DNA of 64,000 bases, from NCBI GenBank assembly GCA_035933635.1, contig DASYYY010000021.1, positions 434,001-498,000 on the forward strand. Reading direction: 5' to 3'. The translations under genes and the position numbers were made by a program. The stretch comes from JAKIVR01 sp035933635 (lineage in GTDB: Archaea; Thermoplasmatota; Thermoplasmata; Lutacidiplasmatales; UBA184). Below the pieces are notes generated by a model. The model ran no database searches. It was not told the origin of the DNA and was given only the letters and a program-made list of their open reading frames with translations. Positions 59,744 through 64,000 of the stretch are shown one piece after another (the stretch's first letter is position 1; every line of letters starts with the position of its first letter).

Positions 59744-59985
59744 GAGGCGGTCCATTCCTCGGAGGCGTCGCCCGCCCGTTCCGGCGGCGGTGCCTGCGGG
59801 ACCGTCCGCACCACGCGTTCGACCCGGACCGAGCCGGTCGCCGTATCGACGACCCAACTGAGTTCGTCGCCCGGCTTGAGTCCGAGCGTCCACGCGACGA
59901 CCTGCGGGATCGTCACTCTCAGCGACGCGGAACCACGTGTCGCTTTCACCACGCGGGCGACGAAAGGTGGAGGAGCTCCCGACAT
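59734..59985 (-). CDS. AbrB/SpoVT-like DNA-binding protein
   Basis: An 83-residue protein whose central part reads ASLRVTIPQVVAWTLGLKPGDEL, the swapped-hairpin AbrB fold with the L-R-V-T-I-P strand and the K-P-G-D turn. The tail is Pro/Glu-rich. It may be an antitoxin-like or global regulator. It converges on the Fic gene with a 10-base overlap; Fic proteins often pair with small regulators, but usually on the same strand. Confidence 0.75.
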   Translation of the reverse strand: MSGAPPPFVARVVKATRGSASLRVTIPQVVAWTLGLKPGDELSWVVDTATGSVRVERVVRTVPQAPPPERAGDASEEWTASQE

Positions 59986-60232
59986 CTCATGCCCCTAGGG
60001 TCCGCGGGGCGGCTGCCCGTGGCGAACCGGTCGGTAGGCCTGCGCGGCGCTGCAGTGCGTTCACCTCGAATTCGACCCCGGCACTGCGGATAGCGGCTCC
60101 GGGGGGTCGCTTCCCGCCACGACAGGTCCTGTAGTGTGCGTACCCGACCCTCCACGGTCGCCCGCTCGGCGGTGCGGGAAGGATCGAACCCGCCCGCCCA
60201 CGAGCGTGTGTCCGATCGTGCGGTGTCGGGAG
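59986..60232. other. Gap between AbrB-like and zinc-finger genes
   Basis: About 245 bases, no gene supported. A TTCGATC flanked by GCGGG and CCCGC on the minus strand resembles a T-arm, but no acceptor or D-arm partner could be assembled. Confidence 0.3.
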
Positions 60233-60352
60233 CTAGCCCGGCCCGGCCGCTTCCACGGGTACACCTTCGGTCCCGTGGGCGGCGCGCATGTGTTCTACCA
60301 GTTCGGCCGGTGACGCGAACGTCGCGGCGCATTCGGGGCACGTTTCTGCCAT
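60233..60352 (-). CDS. 39-residue C2H2 zinc-finger protein
   Basis: A single C2H2 finger makes up most of the protein: TCPECAATFASPAELVEHM then RAAH (Cys-x2-Cys-x12-His-x4-His), with the hydrophobic Phe and Leu in canonical positions and a short acidic tail. ATG 60352 to TAG 60233. Stand-alone fingers of this size occur in archaea and have been linked to DNA binding or protein contacts. It is on the same strand as, and 88 bases downstream of, the TA0938-like gene. Confidence 0.75.
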   Translation of the reverse strand: MAETCPECAATFASPAELVEHMRAAHGTEGVPVEAAGPG

Positions 60353-60440
60353 GGTCTACCACCTCCGTCGATGGCGACGACTCGGGGCCCGAGCGTATCA
60401 TGGGCGTGGTTACCACGTTCCCGGACGGGCGGGTGCGTCC

Positions 60441-60728
60441 CTATGCCGAGCCGAACTCCCGGAGCGCACCTTCGGAGTTGAAGGCGAAGGAAAATCGTGC
60501 AGTCCCCGACCGGGAGGACACCGTGCAGGTACGCCCCCGGCGGTCACCGGCGATGACGAGCTCCTCGAGCGTGCTCCACCCGGTCGTCGCTCGGATCCGG
60601 GCCAGCAGCGCTCGGAACTGCCGCGCGCAGAGCGCGCAACAGAAGAACCGGCGCTCGCCGTCGACCTCCTCCCAGTGGTCGCCCCAGGTCGAGTCGCAGA
60701 TCGCGCAGCCCGAGTAGTTAATCCTCAA
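60441..60728 (-). CDS. TA0938-family zinc-binding protein
   Basis: A 95-residue protein closely matching the Thermoplasma TA0938 family: NYSGCAICDSTWGDHW, then FFCCALCARQF, giving two CxxC/CCxxC zinc-binding sites, followed by TGWSTLEELVIAGDRRGR. The structure of the family is known from T. acidophilum but its function is not. Its start lies 11 bases inside the end of the upstream gene, so both are in one operon. This is one of the clearest Thermoplasmata markers in the window. Confidence 0.8.
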   Translation of the reverse strand: MRINYSGCAICDSTWGDHWEEVDGERRFFCCALCARQFRALLARIRATTGWSTLEELVIAGDRRGRTCTVSSRSGTARFSFAFNSEGALREFGSA

Positions 60729-61611
60729 ACTCGCGGCCCCGCTCCAGACGCGCGATCAGGTAGTCGTCGAAGAGGTCGACCGAACGTAGGAAGGTCGACT
60801 GAACGTCGCGCACCAGCTCGGGATCGGTGGCGTTCTGGCGCACGAGCGCGAGCGCTCCGCCCGAATGGCCGACGTCGGCCTCGTAGCCCTCGCGGAGGAA
60901 CGCCTTGGACGCGTCGGTGATGGAGTCACCGGATAGGATCGCCGGATCGAAGTAGCGGCTGGAGGCGCACACGTCGACGAGGTCTCGGTTCGCGATGAGC
61001 TCCAGCGAGTGCATCGCCGCGAGCGCCTCGACCCAATGGGTCTCGGTGGCGATTCGCTGCCACCCTTCGATCCCGGCCCGGGTGGCCGGCAAGGGGGGCA
61101 TCGCGAGGGTGCGCGCGCGCGGCAGTCCGAGGCTCTCGCCCATCTGGAGCAACAGCTCGTAATGCGCGACCCGGTCCGGGCCGAACCCACCGTACTCGGT
61201 GGTCAGGTTGTCCAGCTCGTAGTGAACGACCTCGGGTCGATCGGTGCGGGCCATGATGTAGGCGCACGAGCGCACCCATTGGCGCAGGAAGTGCTGGTGC
61301 TCGACGACGTACCCGAGGAGCGTGGCCCGGCTCGGGTGCTGGAGGGCTCGGACGAACGGGTGCGGGACCGGCCCATAGAACCGCTCGACGAACCGGGCGA
61401 TGATCCAGTCCGAGATGGACCGGTCGCCGAGCGCGTAATAGCGTTCCAACCGGCCCGAGAGCTCCTCGGTGGGCATCTTCGAGCGCGAGATGTTCTGGTT
61501 CAGCCAGCGCACATGGGCCGAGTCGCTGCGCGCGGCGGCTTGGGCGAGGTGCGAGGCCAGCCCAACGAACCCCGAGGGACCGAGATGATCCAGGCACGCC
61601 GGGCAGCGCAT
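60718..61611 (-). CDS. Haem-oxygenase/TenA-fold protein with N-terminal zinc hairpin
   Basis: A 297-residue helical protein. Residues 1-25 include CPACLDHLGPSGFVGLASHLAQA, a C2H2-like start. The rest fits the iron-containing redox enzyme/PqqC-TenA fold: VEHQHFLRQWV, VVHYELDNLTTEYGG, THWVEALAAMHSLELIA and YEADVGHSGGALALV contain the His/Glu/Asp positions that could bind one or two irons. Substrate unknown. It overlaps the TA0938 gene by 11 bases. Confidence 0.7.
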   Translation of the reverse strand: MRCPACLDHLGPSGFVGLASHLAQAAARSDSAHVRWLNQNISRSKMPTEELSGRLERYYALGDRSISDWIIARFVERFYGPVPHPFVRALQHPSRATLLGYVVEHQHFLRQWVRSCAYIMARTDRPEVVHYELDNLTTEYGGFGPDRVAHYELLLQMGESLGLPRARTLAMPPLPATRAGIEGWQRIATETHWVEALAAMHSLELIANRDLVDVCASSRYFDPAILSGDSITDASKAFLREGYEADVGHSGGALALVRQNATDPELVRDVQSTFLRSVDLFDDYLIARLERGREFED

Positions 61612-61634
61612 CGCGATCTCTCCTCGTCCGCCGG

Positions 61635-61850
61635 CTAGAGCGGGAACTCCGGCGGCAGACGCGCGCGCAGCGACTGGTACTCGGTGTCGTGGGCGTAGCG
61701 CACCCGCATCTGGACCAGGAGCGACCGGACCTCCTGAGGTTCAAGATTCCGTGCCCCGGCCACCATCTCGACGGTGGCCTCGAACTCCTCGCCGCACGCG
61801 GCGTAGCAGTTCCCCATGCCGGTGAGGAGTTCCCTCTCCCGGGGGTCCAT
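61635..61850 (-). CDS. Small helical protein
   Basis: A 71-residue protein: MDPRERELLTGMGNCYAACGEEFEA with two Cys four residues apart, then helical LEPQEVRSLLVQMRVRYAHD. It looks like a small helical-bundle or DNA/tRNA-binding protein; family not recognised. A GGTTATCG element (61868-61875) lies about 22 bases upstream of ATG 61850. It precedes the haem-oxygenase-like gene by 23 bases. Confidence 0.6.
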   Translation of the reverse strand: MDPRERELLTGMGNCYAACGEEFEATVEMVAGARNLEPQEVRSLLVQMRVRYAHDTEYQSLRARLPPEFPL

Positions 61851-61882
61851 ATGCGTCGCAGACGCGGGAGAGCGATAACCGT

Positions 61883-63205
61883 TCAGCGGCGCGGTTCGGC
61901 GGCCGACCGGCGTGGTTCCGGCCCCCGGAGGGCACGCGCGAGCTGCTCGCCGCGCGGCGTAAGACGGTAGACCCGCACCCGGCGTGCGGAGCCCCGTACG
62001 TGTCCGGTCTCGGAGACGACGACCCCTGCGAGTCCGAGCCGACGTAACACCTTGCTCACCGCGCTTTGGCCCACCCCGAGCGCCTCGGCCAGTCCCGCCT
62101 GGGTCCAATCGCGCGACGGGAGCTCCCCCGGCGCCGGCCGCGGAAGGCCCTCCAGGTGCCTCAACAACTGGGAGGCGAGCTGCCGGCCGCCGGTCGCCGT
62201 CTCGGAGCCCGACGGGTAGTCCATCGGCGACGGAGCCGGTGCCGCCCAGCCGCGGGGCGCCGGGGCATTTGGGGCCTCGGCCGAAGGTAGCCCGATCGTG
62301 GGTAGCGGGCTGCTGAGATTGGCCGCGAGCTCACGGACCGCTCCCGCGGTGCCGGACGACAGAGAGGGGGGAGCGGTAGCCTCGCCGATCGGGGCGGTGG
62401 GAGCGGCAGGGCCCGGGGTCGACCTCCGGCGCGCCTGCCAGACCCATACCACCGAGACGCCAAGGATCGTCAGCCCGGCGCCCAGGGCGATGGCGGCGAC
62501 GGCGGAGGCCACGGGCATGCCCAGGAGGGTCGCGCCGCGGCCGCCCCCGGGGTTGTTGAGGTGGGCGCCACTACCCACGGAGCTGGCGACCACCGTCGCG
62601 GAGGCCGTCGCGTTCCGGTGCCCGCTGTCGCTGACGTTGACGCGGACCTCGAAGGTTCCGGGCTGCAGGAAGGTATAGCGGACCGAGGGCCCGGACCCGA
62701 CGGAACCGTCGCCGAACGACCAGAGGAACGACACGTAGGTGCCGGAACCGCCGGAAGGGCGGGCCTCGAACTCGACCGTGAGCGGCACGGTACCGGTCGA
62801 AGGGCTGGCGTTGATCGCCACGGCGAGGTTGGAGGGCTCGACGACGATCGTGGCGTTGGCCTCCAACGATCCGGAACTCCACGTGGCGGTGACCTGGGCG
62901 AGAAAGCTCCCGGCGCGTTCGTAGTCGTGGACAACCATCTCGTAGTTCGTTCCGGAGCCATTCCAGTAGGAGCCGTCCCCGAACGACCACGACCAGGTCG
63001 GCTGCGTCCCGTTCGGAGGGGTCGCGTCGAAATTGACGAAGAGCGGCGCGGGCCCAGACGCGGGGGTCGCCACGAGCGACAGACCCGAACCGCCGGTGTG
63101 CGTGCTGGTCGCTGCGGCGCCAAAGGCAGTCACGGGCATCGCCAATCCACCACCGGCGAGGACGAGCAGGCCGGCGAGCAACCACGGGCGAGCAGCGGGA
63201 TTCAC
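61883..63205 (-). CDS. Membrane one-component regulator: two PKD domains, TM, winged helix
   Basis: A 440-residue protein. Signal peptide (about 1-30); two extracytoplasmic PKD domains, each with the W-x-FGDG signature (WSWSFGDGSYW and FLWSFGDGSVG); a TM segment at about 230-255; a disordered Pro/Ala-rich cytoplasmic linker; and a C-terminal MarR/winged-helix domain with WTQAGLAEALGVGQSAVSKVLRRLGL and the wing VRVYRLTPRGEQL. It would sense an external ligand and bind DNA directly. TATA-like CAGATAAGG lies about 28 bases upstream. It lies beside PKD surface-protein genes. Confidence 0.82.
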   Translation of the reverse strand: MNPAARPWLLAGLLVLAGGGLAMPVTAFGAAATSTHTGGSGLSLVATPASGPAPLFVNFDATPPNGTQPTWSWSFGDGSYWNGSGTNYEMVVHDYERAGSFLAQVTATWSSGSLEANATIVVEPSNLAVAINASPSTGTVPLTVEFEARPSGGSGTYVSFLWSFGDGSVGSGPSVRYTFLQPGTFEVRVNVSDSGHRNATASATVVASSVGSGAHLNNPGGGRGATLLGMPVASAVAAIALGAGLTILGVSVVWVWQARRRSTPGPAAPTAPIGEATAPPSLSSGTAGAVRELAANLSSPLPTIGLPSAEAPNAPAPRGWAAPAPSPMDYPSGSETATGGRQLASQLLRHLEGLPRPAPGELPSRDWTQAGLAEALGVGQSAVSKVLRRLGLAGVVVSETGHVRGSARRVRVYRLTPRGEQLARALRGPEPRRSAAEPRR

Positions 63206-63268
63206 GGTCGGTGCCCCCGACGCAAGGCCCCCGGCCTTATCTGGGGAGCGCCGGCAACCCGCCTCGAC

Positions 63269-64000
63269 CTACGGGGAGGACCCATCACGCCCGGACGGAT
63301 CGGAGGACCGTTCCAGCTCTTGGACGAGCCGCTCCCCCTCGCGGCCGATCTCCCGACGCGTGAGCAGGTAGCCCACCACCGACAGCACCGCCGCCAGCCC
63401 GAACCACCCCCACGGGGGCAGCAAACCCATCACCCGGGCGAGCGCCGACGGCGCCGCGGCGGGAGCGCCGTGCGTGGCTCCGCTCCCGCTGACCAGCACG
63501 ACCGTCACCCGGGGGAGTAGCACCGACACGGTGCGACCGTAGCCGTCCGTCACCGTCACGGTCGGACCGTAGGTCCCGCTGTGCGTGTAGGTGTGCGTGA
63601 CCTCCTGCCCCAGGATCGAGCTCGCGTACGCACCATCGCCGAACGCCCATTGCACGGTGTACGGGCCCCGGCCGGAGCTGGCGGTGGCGATGAAACTGAC
63701 CGAGCCGCTGGTGATCGCCGTGCCGGCGGCGTACGACGACGAGGCCTGGACGGCCAGCGGCCCCGACGGGCCCGGCGGGGCGACGGGGGCGTAGGCGACG
63801 AACACGAGGGGGAGGGCGTAGGCGAGCACGTTCCCGTCGGAGTCGCCCACGACCAGTTCGACCCAGTAGACCCCGCTGTAGTTCAACGGGATCGTGAACG
63901 CGAGCCGGCTGCCGTTCCATCCGCTGCCGTTGGCGGCGAGCGGCTGGTAGAAGGCGCCCGTGACATTGACCGTCGAGCGACCCAGGGCCAGCCAGGAGTA
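63269..64000 (-). CDS. PKD-domain surface protein (partial, runs off the window)
   Basis: The C-terminal 243 residues of a larger protein; the frame is open to the window edge. Visible: a beta-sandwich stretch with NYSGVYWVELVVGDSDGN, then a PKD-like domain (VQWAFGDGAYASS, THTYTHSGTYGPTVTVTD), a TM segment (WGWFGLAAVLSVVGYLLT) and a short charged cytoplasmic tail (RREIGREGERLVQELERSS). It is a membrane-anchored surface protein. No start can be assigned. It lies directly upstream of the PKD/winged-helix regulator on the same strand. Confidence 0.72.
   Translation of the reverse strand, partial: YSWLALGRSTVNVTGAFYQPLAANGSGWNGSRLAFTIPLNYSGVYWVELVVGDSDGNVLAYALPLVFVAYAPVAPPGPSGPLAVQASSSYAAGTAITSGSVSFIATASSGRGPYTVQWAFGDGAYASSILGQEVTHTYTHSGTYGPTVTVTDGYGRTVSVLLPRVTVVLVSGSGATHGAPAAAPSALARVMGLLPPWGWFGLAAVLSVVGYLLTRREIGREGERLVQELERSSDPSGRDGSSP

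Noticed and set aside
60130..60232. Possible tRNA on the minus strand with a GGTTCGATC sequence
   Set aside because: GCGGG/CCCGC could form a T-arm with an oversized loop, but no acceptor partner, D-arm or seven-base anticodon loop could be found, even allowing introns.
1..64000. CRISPR arrays, insertion sequences, rRNA genes, selenocysteine signals
   Set aside because: Looked for regular spaced repeats, transposase or integrase motifs and rRNA segments; none were seen.

Overview
The window is a high-GC (about two thirds G+C by eye) stretch of an archaeal chromosome. Evidence for Archaea: a two-repeat TATA-binding protein, aIF1A, an Orc1/Cdc6 ATPase, archaeal-type GluRS, Bud32 of KEOPS, the archaeal CCA-adding enzyme, RNase P protein Rpp21/Rnp4, Tsr3, an archaeal class I aldolase, and tRNA genes with bulge-helix-bulge introns. 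A homologue of the Thermoplasma protein TA0938, together with the general gene repertoire, points to a high-GC Thermoplasmatota lineage (inference). Many start codons sit about 22-28 bases after a TATA-like element, so leaderless transcription is probably common, and many gene pairs overlap as ATGA or GTGA.

Layout. 0.2-6.7 kb: PH-domain membrane protein, amidohydrolase, aIF1A and NAD(P)HX repair, Bud32 and agmatinase, an MFS transporter. 6.9-12.4 kb: acyl-CoA metabolism (dehydrogenase; thiolase, DUF35 and acyl-CoA ligase), plus a short ThiI-like PP-loop enzyme and a small partner. 12.5-21.6 kb: information processing and housekeeping (hydrolase, Nudix, TBP, TatD-like, thymidylate kinase, Cdc6, LipA, CCA enzyme, AmrS-like radical SAM). 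21.7-24.7 kb: small and membrane proteins, including a three-gene envelope cassette. 25.2-29.3 kb: a toxin-antitoxin pair, tRNA-Leu(CAA), Rnp4, a zinc ribbon protein, a RuvC-like protein and GltX. 29.4-36.1 kb: secreted protein, VOC protein, MFS, cation efflux, aldolase, Tsr3, PPP phosphatase, then tRNA-Leu(UAG) and tRNA-Gln(CUG), which between them carry three introns in D- and T-loops. 36.2-39.6 kb: a NitT/TauT-like ABC transporter with fused permeases and a detached AAA-associated subunit.

39.7-42.3 kb is accessory. The 3' end of tRNA-Ala(CGC) occurs three times and frames two small inserts, one with a secreted Kelch-like protein and one with a second RelE-type toxin-antitoxin pair. 42.3-48.6 kb holds VOC, tautomerase, HxlR regulator, two SRPBCC proteins, a methyltransferase, a toroid-fold protein, DUF429 and two tiny reading frames. 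48.6-53.3 kb: RNase HI, a zinc-ribbon membrane protein, cyclophilin, a second copy of the envelope cassette, Hsp20 behind a palindromic operator candidate, Rieske and GyrI-like proteins.

53.5-64 kb is rich in surface and regulatory proteins: a 1057-residue secreted protein, a PQQ-type propeller whose signal peptide lies upstream of any usual start codon, a divergent Fic protein overlapping an AbrB-like gene, a 39-residue C2H2 finger, TA0938, a haem-oxygenase-fold protein, a membrane-spanning PKD/winged-helix one-component regulator, and a PKD surface protein that runs off the end. No rRNA, insertion sequence, integrase or CRISPR array was seen.
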